A DNA stretch of 64,000 bases from Allomuricauda sp. F6463D. Lineage in GTDB: Bacteria; Bacteroidota; Bacteroidia; Flavobacteriales; Flavobacteriaceae. The stretch is taken from contig NZ_JALKAN010000001.1 of NCBI RefSeq assembly GCF_023015965.1, forward strand, positions 124,001 through 188,000. The letters run 5' to 3'. The notes under the pieces are model-generated. The model did no database searches. It was not told the DNA's origin and saw nothing but the letters and a program-made list of their open reading frames with translations. The position numbers were made by a program, and so were the translations under genes. This document shows, piece by piece, positions 46,237 to 55,112 of the stretch; positions within the stretch are counted from its first letter, which is position 1, and every line of letters starts with the position of its first letter.

Positions 46237-47082
46237 ATGACTCCTAAAACAGAAGTTCAAAAACAACAACCTGGGAATCAACACCAAATGGAACAACAAC
46301 CTGTAACAATCCATGAAGGGTATAAGGGAAGCGGCAAATTACAGGATAAGGTCGCACTAATAACCGGTGGAGATAGTGGTATTGGTAGAAGTGTAGCATT
46401 GCACTATGCAAGGGAAGGAGCCAATGTTGCCATAGTCTATTACAATGAAGAAATGGATGCTGAAAAAACAAAGGAAATGATCCAGGAAGAACAAAGGAAA
46501 TGTTTTTTGATACAAGGCGATATTAAAGATCAACACTTTTGCAAGGAAGCTGTTGAACAAACGGTGGAACATTTTGGATTGTTAAATGTTTTGGTAAATA
46601 ATGCAGCGATGCAGTTTCCTGAAGAAAGTATTGAAGATATAGGTTTTAACCAGCTTAAAACTACATTCGAAACCAATGTATTTTCATTTTTTTATTTCAC
46701 CCAATCAGCACTGAAATACTTGGAAGAAGGGGATGCCATTATAAATACGGCCTCCATAACAGCGTATAGGGGCAAAGCCACCCTAATCGATTATGCGAGT
46801 ACCAAAGGGGCGATTGTGTCATTTACCCGAAGTCTCTCCACCAATCTTTCGAATCAGGGAATCAGGGTGAACGCTGTGGCACCAGGACCAATTTGGACTC
46901 CTTTGATTCCGGCAAGTTTTGATGAGAAAAACGTTAAGGAATTTGGTGAAAATGTTCCATTGGGAAGAATGGGACAGCCTGCTGAGGTGGGCCCAGCCTA
47001 TGTTTTCCTTGCAAGTGAAGATAGTAGTTACATGACCGGCCAGGTAATGCACATTAATGGCGGCGAAATTATTGGAGGGTAA
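46237..47082 (+). CDS. SDR family oxidoreductase (YghA-like)
   Basis: Encodes 281 residues. A Gln-rich N-terminal extension (KQQPGNQHQMEQQPVTIHEG) is typical of the YghA/GsiB-associated SDRs. The cofactor motif is TGGDSGIG, the structural motif NNAAMQ, and the catalytic Ser and Tyr are in INTASITAY and YASTKGA. The enzyme should use NAD(P) to oxidise or reduce a small alcohol or sugar. Such SDRs are commonly induced by general stress. It is followed by the Ysc84-type gene 150 nt later. Confidence 0.93.
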   Translation: MTPKTEVQKQQPGNQHQMEQQPVTIHEGYKGSGKLQDKVALITGGDSGIGRSVALHYAREGANVAIVYYNEEMDAEKTKEMIQEEQRKCFLIQGDIKDQHFCKEAVEQTVEHFGLLNVLVNNAAMQFPEESIEDIGFNQLKTTFETNVFSFFYFTQSALKYLEEGDAIINTASITAYRGKATLIDYASTKGAIVSFTRSLSTNLSNQGIRVNAVAPGPIWTPLIPASFDEKNVKEFGENVPLGRMGQPAEVGPAYVFLASEDSSYMTGQVMHINGGEIIGG

Positions 47083-47232
47083 AGCTACCCAAGTTTAACA
47101 CGCCGTTTTTTTCGAAATGAATCAATATTATCTGCGATTAAGCAAAGGTAAGGTGTTGATTATGCGTAGTTTGAAATTAATGAAGGTCGAATAAGACTTT
47201 CGTTAAATTGAATAATAACTTAATAATACACT

Positions 47233-47766
47233 ATGAAAAATTTAAAATTTATAACCGTTGTGGCCACGCTATTTATGGTAGTTGGGACAATGGCACAGAA
47301 CAACAAAGACAGAGATGTAATAGAAGATGCAAAAAAAGCAAAAATGAAATTGATCCAAGAAGACAAAGGTTTGCAGGAGTTTTTTGAAAATTCCACAGGC
47401 TATGTCATATTTCCTAATGTAGGAGAAGGTGGATTTATTCTTGGTGGCGCTTCTGGTAATGGAGTAGTTTATGAAAATGGCCAACAGATTGGGATGGCGG
47501 ACATGAAAAAAATTGATGTCGGGCTTCAAGCTGGTGGACAAGCGCTTACCGAGGTTATCTTTTTTGAAACTGAAGAAGCTATCAATGATTTTAAGACCGG
47601 AGATTATGCAGTCTCAGCTGATTTATCAGCAGTGATTGTTGAATCAGGCGCTTCAGAAAACATTAATTATAATGATGGCGTAGTGGTGTTTGCCATGCCC
47701 AAAGCTGGATTAATGGCAGATGCATCAGTTGGTGGACAAAGATTTGAGTACGTTCCTTTTAAATAA
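47233..47766 (+). CDS. Ysc84/SYLF-domain lipid-binding protein, exported
   Basis: Encodes 177 residues with a signal peptide (FITVVATLFMVVGTMAQ). The SYLF domain fills the rest: GYVIFPNVGEGGFILGGASG, VGLQAGGQALTEVIFFETEE and the ending PKAGLMADASVGGQRFEYVP. SYLF domains bind phosphoinositides in eukaryotes; in bacteria the exported forms are linked to stress and envelope functions. A strong terminator follows 20 nt after the stop. Confidence 0.92.
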   Translation: MKNLKFITVVATLFMVVGTMAQNNKDRDVIEDAKKAKMKLIQEDKGLQEFFENSTGYVIFPNVGEGGFILGGASGNGVVYENGQQIGMADMKKIDVGLQAGGQALTEVIFFETEEAINDFKTGDYAVSADLSAVIVESGASENINYNDGVVVFAMPKAGLMADASVGGQRFEYVPFK

Positions 47767-47786
47767 AGGATTTAAAACTCATGTTA

Positions 47787-47818
47787 AAAAGGTCGGTGTT
47801 TGCACCGACCTTTTTTTT
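47787..47818 (+). terminator. Strong terminator after the Ysc84 gene
   Basis: AAGGTCGGTG-TTTG-CACCGACCTT forms a perfect 10-bp stem followed by eight T residues. It lies between two convergent genes and the A run on the left lets it work in both directions. Confidence 0.93.
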
Positions 47819-47838
47819 ATTATTAAATTGACAGGAAT

Positions 47839-48342
47839 CTATAATTTGATAAATCCCTTTTCTGTTCCCAGGTCATCATTATTGGAGGCATCAGATTTGT
47901 TCTGTTTTGGCGTTGATGCGTAATTGTTGTCATTTGCATCCCAAAAAAAGGCATTGACAATACGAACGTTTATTAATACTATGTCGGAATCTTCAACCCC
48001 GTCGAACCAATTATTTAAAGATGGCTTCCACAGCGCTTTTCTTTTTTGAGTGTCAACGATATGGGTGGCATTGCCAAAGAGGGAAAGATAATTGAGTTCT
48101 TCTTGATCATTATACAAAATCTGTACTCTATTGTCCCGCTCAATATCTTCGAATAACCCACTGGTACGGGATACAAAGAACCATAAATCTCCTTGTTTGT
48201 CAATTTGTTGTAGAACCATGGGGCAAACAGCAAATGGAATTTTTCCTAAGTTACTGGCAACCATAACAGTTTTTTCCTTTTCTACAAGTCTTTTAATTTT
48301 TAAAAGACCTTCTGGGTTTTCATTATAATTTAATGTATTCAT
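47839..48342 (-). CDS. Pyridoxamine 5'-phosphate oxidase-like (general stress) protein
   Basis: Encodes 167 residues with the split-barrel FMN-binding fold: VMVASNLGKIPFAVCPMVLQ, DLWFFVSRTSGLFEDIERDN and ILINV-type closing strands. The C-terminal tail (NNYASTPKQNKSDASNNDDL) is low-complexity and probably disordered. This is the general-stress-protein-26 type rather than true PdxH. It converges on the Ysc84 gene and shares its terminator. Confidence 0.88.
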   Translation of the reverse strand: MNTLNYNENPEGLLKIKRLVEKEKTVMVASNLGKIPFAVCPMVLQQIDKQGDLWFFVSRTSGLFEDIERDNRVQILYNDQEELNYLSLFGNATHIVDTQKRKALWKPSLNNWFDGVEDSDIVLINVRIVNAFFWDANDNNYASTPKQNKSDASNNDDLGTEKGFIKL

Positions 48343-48705
48343 AGTGTTTTAATTTAGAATTATTTTTTTTGTATTAGACTAGTGAACTTGAGCAAGTCTG
48401 TAGGTAAACTGTTTTCAAAACAGAGAACAGTCAAAATCCTTACGTAAAAAGTCATGTTGTCTTTTGTACTGTTGGAAGCACATGTCTTAGCCGCTTTTAA
48501 TCAATAACACCCAAAACCAAATCAGCAACGGCTTTGATATATAACCAACAAAGGCTGTAATTTTTGGTTTATTTAGGGGATGGTAGGTAATAGTGGATAT
48601 GATACAAATGATAATGTACTATTCAAGTTTCTTTGTATAGAATCTTTTGGAAAACGAACATTGGATTTAATTGCTTACTTCCAAATATATCGGTCGGAGC
48701 AGTTT
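48343..48705. other. Intergenic region without a supported gene
   Basis: About 360 nt between two minus-strand genes. It should hold the promoter of the PNPOx-like gene. A short + strand frame at 48580-48762 runs into the antisense of the copper-protein gene and is not credible. Confidence 0.4.
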
Positions 48706-49035
48706 TTATGCTACTTGCATGGCAGCAACCTTTCTACACTCCTTTGCACAGATCAAACATGATGCTGCACATTTTTTACAATGTTCGTGTTCATGTTGTT
48801 GGCATTGATTGGCGCACCACTCACACACCTCTGCACATAACAGGCAATATTCCTTGGTGAATTTTTGGCCACTTATCAATAACTTAATACACATTAAACA
48901 AGCATCCATACATTGTGAACAACAGATGGGACAGTCATTGTTACTTTCTTTTCCAGCCATTCTAGTTAAACAGATCTGGCAATCAATAAAACATTGTTGA
49001 CATGCTTTTAAGCAAATTTCAATTTGTGAATTCAT
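48706..49035 (-). CDS. Cys-rich four-helix-bundle copper storage protein (Csp/DUF326-like)
   Basis: Encodes 109 residues from the ATG at 49035. There are 21 Cys, in a CxxxC or CxxC rhythm along four helices (LKACQQCFIDCQICLTRMAG, CPICCSQCMDACLMCIKLLI, CLLCAEVCEWCANQCQQHEH, CKKCAASCLICAKECRK), plus a His-rich turn (QQHEHEHC). This is the Csp3-type layout, in which the Cys line the bundle core and bind many Cu(I) ions. There is no signal peptide, so it should be cytosolic. Confidence 0.9.
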   Translation of the reverse strand: MNSQIEICLKACQQCFIDCQICLTRMAGKESNNDCPICCSQCMDACLMCIKLLISGQKFTKEYCLLCAEVCEWCANQCQQHEHEHCKKCAASCLICAKECRKVAAMQVA

Positions 49036-49270
49036 ATCCAAGTATCTAAAATTCAATTAATTAATAGGACTACACCTAAATTAAATGATCATTTGGACCA
49101 TGGTGTGCTCAAATGAAATAATAATGGACTGTAACACTGGATACGCTATAGGTTATCTGCTAATACACCGGAGAGTTATAAATTTTGTTAGTAGGTAAAA
49201 AGATTATACTATGTGAAGTGTATCCAATGCGTAAGTTAGAAAGGAAAACAATATTAGGAAGGGGCATCAA

Positions 49271-50032
49271 TTAGGAATCCAGCCACGTTTTAAAGCCCAG
49301 AGCCTTAGCTTTGCTAACTACTATCCGTTCATCACAAACGGGGTCTACAACAACAATAAGCTTACTATTAAAGTACTGTTTGATATTCACAATGGCCTCA
49401 CGGTTTATAATGAATTGCCTATTGGCTCTATAAAATTGATCAGGGTCCAATTCTTCTTCCAGGTCTTCCAGTTTACTGTCCATGCTGTAGGATTTATTCT
49501 CGAAAGAGACTCCTTTTACAATTCCATCGTCTATTCTAAAATAGGCGATTTTTTCAGTCTTCAGTGGAATCATTTCATCACGATGATGAACCAAAAATGT
49601 TGATTTATAGATTTTATCCTTTTTACCTACCAAATCGATTAGACCTTTTATCTGGTGGTCTGCAATCCCGTTTTGTTTGTTCTGTACCTTAAATTGTTCC
49701 AACGCATCCGAAAGTTCGTCCGTGTCGATGGGTTTTAGCAAGTAATCAATACTATTGAATTTAAATGCTTTTAAGGCATATTGGTTATAGGCAGTTGTAA
49801 AAATTACCGGGATATTGATAGTTACTTGGTCGAATATTTCAAAAGAAACACCATCCGCAAGATGGATGTCCATAAAGATCAATTCCGCCTCATGGTATTT
49901 GGAAAGAAACTCCACAGAAGATTTTACGGAATCAAGTACTTTAAGAATTTCAATATCGCTATTTATGTTATGAAGCAGATAAGCAAGATTTTCGCTTGCT
50001 GCCAATTCATCTTCTACGATTACAACCTTCAT
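49271..50032 (-). CDS. LytTR family response regulator
   Basis: Encodes 253 residues: a receiver domain with phospho-acceptor Asp55 in LIFMDIHLADG and Lys in LLKPIDTDEL, then a LytTR DNA-binding domain (about 140-250; IPLKTEKIAYFRIDDGIVKG, QFYRANRQFIINREAIVNI). Its ATG overlaps the stop of the LytS-type kinase gene by 4 nt (ATGA), so the two form a coupled two-component pair. Target genes are unknown; the neighbouring copper-protein and triple-repeat genes are candidates. Confidence 0.94.
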   Translation of the reverse strand: MKVVIVEDELAASENLAYLLHNINSDIEILKVLDSVKSSVEFLSKYHEAELIFMDIHLADGVSFEIFDQVTINIPVIFTTAYNQYALKAFKFNSIDYLLKPIDTDELSDALEQFKVQNKQNGIADHQIKGLIDLVGKKDKIYKSTFLVHHRDEMIPLKTEKIAYFRIDDGIVKGVSFENKSYSMDSKLEDLEEELDPDQFYRANRQFIINREAIVNIKQYFNSKLIVVVDPVCDERIVVSKAKALGFKTWLDS

Positions 50033-51063
50033 GCTACTTTTTTTACAGGTAATTCTACACTAAAGATATTGTTTTCTGTACGCACCGTGAGTTCTTCATT
50101 GCGTAGTAGAATGTATCTTTTCTTCAAGTTTGCTAGTCCGTGTTTAGTTCCTTCACTAATTGTGGTGCGGGGCTTCATTATGTTCTCAACGAATACAGAA
50201 CCATTTTTTGAATAAATATCCACTTTTAAGGGGTTCGTTTTGGATATTTCATTGTGTTTTACTGCATTTTCGACCAATAATTGCAATGCCAATGGAGGTA
50301 TGTTCTCCTGTAGAAGTTTATCCTCTATCTGTATATCAATACTAAAACGGTCGCGATATCTTGTTCGAATCAAATAGGTATAACTTTCCAGAAATTTAAG
50401 TTCTTCCTTAAGGCTTACAAGATCACTTTCACCACTCTTTAGAATATAGCGATACATCAAGGAGAGCTTTCGAACGAATTGTGTTGCCTTTTCATTCTCA
50501 CGGATAAGAGATGTTAATGAATTAAGGGAATTGAACAAAAAGTGTGGGTCGATTTGGTTTCTTAAAGCCATGAGTTCGTTCTGAAGACTCTGTTGTTTAA
50601 GATGTTCGTTCTCTATTCTACTTTCTTGCTTATCTACCTGAAGGCGTAAAATTCTTCCTATAAAGGATAAGGCAATCAACAAATTACCAAAAGTGAAGTT
50701 TGAAAAATCTTTATCTCGAGGTGTCATTTCTGTGTTCAATAAAACAGGATATAAACTATTGAACAGAGAAAGCGCTATCAAAAAAATTGTGACATTGAGC
50801 AAGACCATAAAACTTATTCGAACCGGTGTTGACCACTTGAATTTCGAATAGCTGATGTTTGCATTCAACTCCAATATGGACCACGAGAAGAGGAAAAAGA
50901 AAACTAGTCGATAGGATAGGTCAATGATTTGTAGACCGGAAAATTCGGGATTTTCCTGACTGATGATATCATAAAGAAAGATGGTCTTTGGTAAAGATGC
51001 CAATATCGCAAGCAGTAAAGCTATCTTGATTATGGTAGGCTGTCTGACATGTTTTAAGGCCAT
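50029..51063 (-). CDS. LytS-type (HPK7) sensor histidine kinase
   Basis: Encodes 344 residues: four membrane helices (about 12-130), a coiled linker, the His-kinase motif QIDPHFLFNSLNSLTSLI with the phospho-acceptor His, and an HATPase domain with LQLLVENAVKHNEI. The short membrane part with little periplasmic sequence suggests sensing in the membrane. It is coupled to the LytTR regulator. The terminator upstream separates it from the triple-repeat gene. Confidence 0.94.
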   Translation of the reverse strand: MALKHVRQPTIIKIALLLAILASLPKTIFLYDIISQENPEFSGLQIIDLSYRLVFFFLFSWSILELNANISYSKFKWSTPVRISFMVLLNVTIFLIALSLFNSLYPVLLNTEMTPRDKDFSNFTFGNLLIALSFIGRILRLQVDKQESRIENEHLKQQSLQNELMALRNQIDPHFLFNSLNSLTSLIRENEKATQFVRKLSLMYRYILKSGESDLVSLKEELKFLESYTYLIRTRYRDRFSIDIQIEDKLLQENIPPLALQLLVENAVKHNEISKTNPLKVDIYSKNGSVFVENIMKPRTTISEGTKHGLANLKKRYILLRNEELTVRTENNIFSVELPVKKVA

Positions 51064-51143
51064 TGAAAATAGTGTTAATCAGAATAATGCAAATTTACAG
51101 CAATTATAGTTTGAAGTATTAGCTCAGTTTTTACCCCTTTACC

Positions 51144-51173
51144 AAAAAGACCTTCAATATTTATTGAAGGTCT
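51144..51173 (-). terminator. Terminator after the triple-repeat gene
   Basis: On the minus strand AGACCTTCAA-TAAATA-TTGAAGGTCT forms a 10-bp stem followed by TTTTT. It ends the transcript of the repeat protein gene 80 nt before the kinase start codon, so the kinase pair needs its own promoter. Confidence 0.88.
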
Positions 51174-51200
51174 GAAATGTAATAAACTATTTATTTGTTT

Positions 51201-51617
51201 TTATTTAGCGAGGACATCGAAGTTTGAAGGAAGATAGTTTTGAATATCAAAATCCAAATGGATTTCTTCTTCCATTTCCATTACTTCGATTTCATCTATG
51301 TTGAAAACCATACCCTTGTATGCGTTAAAACCCTCCGGTAAATATGGAGTGGTATCAAAACCAAGATGGATTTCTTCGTCCTCTTCAATAAAGACAATTT
51401 CATCCACAACGGTATCCATCCCAACATAGGGATCAAAACCTTCGGGTAAATACTGTTCTGTGTCAAAGGCTAGGTCGATTTCCTCTTCTTGCTCAATATA
51501 AGTGATGTCGTTTAATTTCAGGATAGCACATTCTGTTTTGCATTCAGCCTTACCTTGAAAGGCCATCAATGTAGTGGACAAGAAAACTAAACTTAAAATT
51601 GTTGTGACTGTTTTCAT
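51201..51617 (-). CDS. Exported acidic protein with three tandem repeats
   Basis: Encodes 138 residues. A signal peptide (VTTILSLVFLSTTLMAFQ) and a short Cys pair (AECKTEC) precede three repeats of about 36 residues with the core E-E-I-[DH]-L-x-F-D-x-x-x-Y-L-P-x-x-F-[DN]. They start at about residues 39, 75 and 111 (IEQEEEIDLAFDTEQYLPEG, IEEDEEIHLGFDTTPYLPEG, MEMEEEIHLDFDIQNYLPSN). The repeats are strongly acidic and could bind metal or another protein. I do not know the function. It lies next to a LytS/LytTR pair. Confidence 0.8.
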   Translation of the reverse strand: MKTVTTILSLVFLSTTLMAFQGKAECKTECAILKLNDITYIEQEEEIDLAFDTEQYLPEGFDPYVGMDTVVDEIVFIEEDEEIHLGFDTTPYLPEGFNAYKGMVFNIDEIEVMEMEEEIHLDFDIQNYLPSNFDVLAK

Positions 51618-52005
51618 TAATTCTATTTTACTATTGTTGTTTTTTAAAAGTTTAACTCTATTTTATTCAGCAAAGATAAAAATGTAATACACTTTAAATC
51701 AGCCATATAAACTGAAGCGTCGAAAAATATAAGTGAAATGACCCTATTGGCAAGTGAAGTTGGATTCCTACAAATGATTCTTGGAAATTTGGCTCTATAT
51801 TCTGGGTTCGAACGTGCCGAAAGGATGGAATCTGTGAATTTTAGTTGATTGCAATTTATCCATAAAAAGACTTCATTTCATTGCTTATTCTTGATGATTA
51901 TAAGAACTGTAAGGTTGTTCTGTTTGCGTTAATCTGAAAATTTTTAAAGTCAAGTTTTCTTAAACAAATATCCTAGGTTTGGTTATTAACTTAAAAAGAT
52001 AGATT
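51618..52005. other. Divergent intergenic region
   Basis: About 390 nt between the leftward repeat-protein gene and the rightward VOC gene. Two promoters are expected. No gene, RNA or strong repeat is visible. Confidence 0.4.
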
Positions 52006-52407
52006 ATGAAAGTGCAAGCATATTTGGCCTTTGACGGAAATTGTCAAGAGGCTCTTAATTTTTATGCAGATTGTTTAGGTGCAGAAATAAAAAACAGACA
52101 GACGTACGCCGATAAAAAAATTGATGTTCCTGCCGCTTACCGCGACCGTCTACAGCATGCGGAATTGAAAGGTAATGGTGTCGATTTTATGGCATATGAC
52201 GCTGCTCCCGATACTCCGTTGACGCATGGTACTAAAATTCATTTGAGCATTGATATCGACAACAAAGAAAAAGCACAGGGCCTTTTTGAGGAACTTTCAG
52301 CGGGAGGTCAAGTTCATCACGAACTTCGTGAACGTGAGTGGAATGCTTTATTTGCCAGATTTACCGATAAATATGGAATTAACTGGATGATAAACTGTGA
52401 TCTTTAA
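52006..52407 (+). CDS. VOC family (PhnB/glyoxalase-like) protein
   Basis: Encodes 133 residues of the vicinal-oxygen-chelate fold: VQAYLAFDGNCQEALNFYAD at the start, the middle ELKGNGVDFMAYDA and the closing FARFTDKYGINWMINCDL, typical of the PhnB-like subgroup. The catalytic role of most members is unknown; some bind metal. It stands alone. Confidence 0.92.
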   Translation: MKVQAYLAFDGNCQEALNFYADCLGAEIKNRQTYADKKIDVPAAYRDRLQHAELKGNGVDFMAYDAAPDTPLTHGTKIHLSIDIDNKEKAQGLFEELSAGGQVHHELREREWNALFARFTDKYGINWMINCDL

Positions 52408-52517
52408 TGCTACTGGTGTTATAACTGAATTCCATTAAATTCAGTCGTTGACCTGTCACATAAACAATAATTGAAATTGTAATGAAGAAATAAAATGCAC
52501 AACTTATTAGTAAGCAT

Positions 52518-53081
52518 TTAATTATCTTCATTACTTTTTTCTTTACCAGTCTTTTCGTCTTCACTGACCGTAAGATAATGATCGGTTTTCCCTAATCCCA
52601 CTATTTTAATAATATTAACTACGGTGTTATAAAGCATTAGAATTACTACAATCATCGCAGCGCTCAATACACTGGAAATTACTAAACTGGAGTAATATAT
52701 TATGTTGAACCAATTATTGGGCACATTGTCAGATTCCGTAATAGGAAGGTTGAAAAATAGAAAAGACATTAGTGCGGCGATAAAAACAAGCGTGTCAATC
52801 TTTGCAATTTGAAGAACATGGCGATAATGGTCATCCTTTAATTTGGACTTGGTCCCTGAGCTGAGACCTAAAAGCGTTAATAAAAGGGTGAGGGTGGTTG
52901 CCGATGCCAATACAATGGTATTGCAAAGCATATTTAGACCGGAAAGAGAATTTTTAATTAGAACCTTGGCCTCGTAGCCACTAAGTTTACCCAGGAGTAA
53001 AGTACCAGATAAAATTATGACCAGTGAGATGGCACCCCCGGTCATGGCTCTTTTAGTATATGTGCTCAGTTCAAAATTCAT
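52518..53081 (-). CDS. Four-helix membrane protein of unknown function
   Basis: Encodes 187 residues with four membrane helices (about 15-32, 53-72, 93-112, 130-155). A short cytosolic loop with SGTKSKLKDDHYRHVLQIAK lies between the second and third helix, and an acidic tail (VSEDEKTGKEKSNEDN) ends the protein. No motif that names a function. Confidence 0.7.
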   Translation of the reverse strand: MNFELSTYTKRAMTGGAISLVIILSGTLLLGKLSGYEAKVLIKNSLSGLNMLCNTIVLASATTLTLLLTLLGLSSGTKSKLKDDHYRHVLQIAKIDTLVFIAALMSFLFFNLPITESDNVPNNWFNIIYYSSLVISSVLSAAMIVVILMLYNTVVNIIKIVGLGKTDHYLTVSEDEKTGKEKSNEDN

Positions 53082-53155
53082 TGTTTGCTTTTTAATTGGT
53101 TAATTAGGATAACTTCAAGTTTAAGAAATGGTATGGGTCTGTTTCTGTTAAGGGA

Positions 53156-53800
53156 CTATTCCAGGTTTGCTGGATTATAACTGCTCTTTTCGGAAAATCT
53201 ATTTGGTTTTGTATGGGACAATTTGCTCAAGAAATTGGCATAGCCAAAAGATTCTTTCATATGGAGTTTGATTGAGCCCATCATTTCAGAAATGATGCTA
53301 TTTTCCAGTTCCACATAAGGTTCACCAAACCACTCTAAAGCCAAGGTGTACCACTTTTGATTAAAAATAGTAATAGTTGAATATTCTAATTGACATCCGG
53401 AGGTAAGGTGTTCGGAAATGGGTTTGAGTTTGTTCTCTCCATTTACTGCGGTTAGCTGTACAACCTTTTGTTTTTTTTGTACGGGAATCCATTCGCAATG
53501 TTCAAAATCAATTATTTTGGATAGTACCCGATCTTGCTCCTGCACATTGAAGCTCCATTTTAAGAACTCATCAAAGCAACCCCAAATGTTATGGTTTAGG
53601 CCTCCATTTGCTCTTGTGCCAATACGATGCTTTACTTCAATTTTACCTTCTCGTAATTTAATGCCAATATCCTCATTATTGATATCGAGGTAAAAATCGG
53701 TTCGACTCCGCATAGATGTGCAATTGAGCTGTTGGAACCAATTGGTAAGTTGCTCCTTTTCATTTTGAAAAAACCACCTAATTTCTCTCGTTCTGTGCAT
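53156..53800 (-). CDS. Uncharacterised protein, possibly CYTH-like
   Basis: Encodes 214 residues from the ATG at 53800. It begins with HRTREIRWFFQNEKEQLTNW and continues with DFYLDINNEDIGIKLREGKI and EVKHRIGTRANGG, a pattern of charged strands that recalls the tunnel fold of CYTH/triphosphate tunnel enzymes, but the canonical ExExK start is altered. The assignment is tentative. It lies 75 nt upstream of the four-helix membrane protein gene on the same strand. Confidence 0.5.
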   Translation of the reverse strand: MHRTREIRWFFQNEKEQLTNWFQQLNCTSMRSRTDFYLDINNEDIGIKLREGKIEVKHRIGTRANGGLNHNIWGCFDEFLKWSFNVQEQDRVLSKIIDFEHCEWIPVQKKQKVVQLTAVNGENKLKPISEHLTSGCQLEYSTITIFNQKWYTLALEWFGEPYVELENSIISEMMGSIKLHMKESFGYANFLSKLSHTKPNRFSEKSSYNPANLE

Positions 53801-54033
53801 GTTATTTTTTATTGACTTTCTGGTCAACTAGAAAATTAATAAACAATCCTTTGTTTCCATGACTTTAAAGCACTAAAGGTTGACTGTAAACGTTTGCCGG
53901 AACAACCATATAATGATAAAACGTATTGAGTTCATAAGATTAGTTTTTGCATCAAACAAATAGTAGCTATACAACTAATTTTAATGAAGATGCTAAACGG
54001 TAGGCATATTTGTTACCGCAAAATTTTCATAAT

Positions 54034-54483
54034 ATGAACAACGATATAAAAAAAATTGAGGACAGTATTAATGACATTATTCAAAAAAATGAAGATGCCA
54101 TTAAGGGGTATAAGAAGGCAGCCGAAAATGCAGACCAAATTGGTTTAAAGAACTATTTTCTTACTAAATCCGAGGAACGAAGGAATTTTTTGATAGGCTT
54201 AAAAGCTAGTGTGCCAGCATTGGAAACCAGAGATGAAATTGATGGTAGTACAACAGGAGCTGTTCATAGGGCTTGGATGGACACGAAGGCTTTCTTCTCC
54301 GCAGACAATGATGAATCGATGTTGGAAGAGGCCATTCGGGGAGACAAGGCGGCGGTTGAAGAGTACAATGAGGTACTTGGAGATACAGGTTTGCCCATTG
54401 AGGCTGCCAAAATAATTAGAGAACAACGGGATTGGATTGTTAAAGATCTGAATAAAATTAAGAGACTGGAAGATGTTAGGTAA
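54034..54483 (+). CDS. PA2169-type four-helix-bundle protein (DUF2383)
   Basis: Encodes 149 residues from the ATG at 54034. Family lines: IEDSINDIIQKNEDAIKGYK, FLTKSEERRNFLIGLKASVP, GAVHRAWMDTKAFFSADNDE and EEAIRGDKAAVEEYNEVL. The fold is a ferritin-like bundle without a clear iron site. The family is common in Bacteroidota and Proteobacteria stress regions. A strong terminator follows. Confidence 0.9.
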   Translation: MNNDIKKIEDSINDIIQKNEDAIKGYKKAAENADQIGLKNYFLTKSEERRNFLIGLKASVPALETRDEIDGSTTGAVHRAWMDTKAFFSADNDESMLEEAIRGDKAAVEEYNEVLGDTGLPIEAAKIIREQRDWIVKDLNKIKRLEDVR

Positions 54484-54509
54484 ATTACCTACAACTACGA
54501 AGTATCAAA

Positions 54510-54538
54510 GAAAGAGTCGGCATTTGCCGACTCTTTTA
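54510..54538 (+). terminator. Strong terminator after the DUF2383 gene
   Basis: AAAGAGTCGGC-ATTT-GCCGACTCTTT forms an 11-bp stem with T residues following (TTTTACTTTTT). Confidence 0.9.
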
Positions 54539-54614
54539 CTTTTTAAAAGGTGTAAGAAGAGTAAAAAAATAGCACCCCATCAAATCACCAAATAATTTTA
54601 TACGTTTTACCGGC

Positions 54615-55046
54615 TCAATCAAAAATGATGAAATTCCAGCTGTTGTTTTCATTGTTCGTTTGCCAATCCTTCACATTTTTTAGACACTTGTACACTAAGG
54701 TCTTCAATTGATTGTACGAAGTAGGTTTTCTCAGATACCCTGTAGCACCCATATTTTTAAGCCGCTCAACTTCTTCCTCATGGAAAGATGTGGAGTAGAT
54801 GACGACAGGGAGCTTTTTAAACTTTTCATCATTACGGATATCCGATAAACATTCAAAGCCGTTCATCATGGGCATATTCAAATCCAGAAAAATAACGTCA
54901 GGCAGCTTCTCATCAGAATATAAATTTCTCATTAGACCTACGCCGTTTGAAAACTCGGACGTTTCAATATCTAAAGGTATTTCTTCTAAGGCTTCAACAA
55001 AGAACAGTCTGTCGTCTTCGTCATCATCGGCTAAAAAGATATTCAT
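54615..55046 (-). CDS. Single-domain response regulator (Rcp1-like)
   Basis: Encodes 143 residues forming only a receiver domain: acidic cluster LADDDEDDRLFF, phospho-acceptor Asp55 in IFLDLNMPMMNGFECL, Thr/Ser in VVIYSTSFHEEEVE and Lys in LRKPTS. There is no output domain, so it should pass signals by protein contact. It is a close paralogue of the regulator at 59848-60315, including a similar C-terminal tail (NNSWNFIIFD versus LNRDNFLLRL). Confidence 0.9.
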   Translation of the reverse strand: MNIFLADDDEDDRLFFVEALEEIPLDIETSEFSNGVGLMRNLYSDEKLPDVIFLDLNMPMMNGFECLSDIRNDEKFKKLPVVIYSTSFHEEEVERLKNMGATGYLRKPTSYNQLKTLVYKCLKNVKDWQTNNENNSWNFIIFD

Positions 55047-55112
55047 AAGCTTGTGGATTTTTTTAAAATTAAGTTTTAGTTGTTATTCGGAATGGATAGG
55101 TTCTTTATATTA

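Noticed and set aside
48580-48762. A 60-codon + strand frame
   Set aside because: Its second half is the antisense of the Cys-rich copper-protein gene and the first half has no protein-like pattern.
45971-49222. A shared 10-mer TACACTTCAC near 45971 (+) and 49213-49222 (minus)
   Set aside because: A match of this length is expected by chance at a noticeable rate in 64 kb; not enough to call a shared operator.
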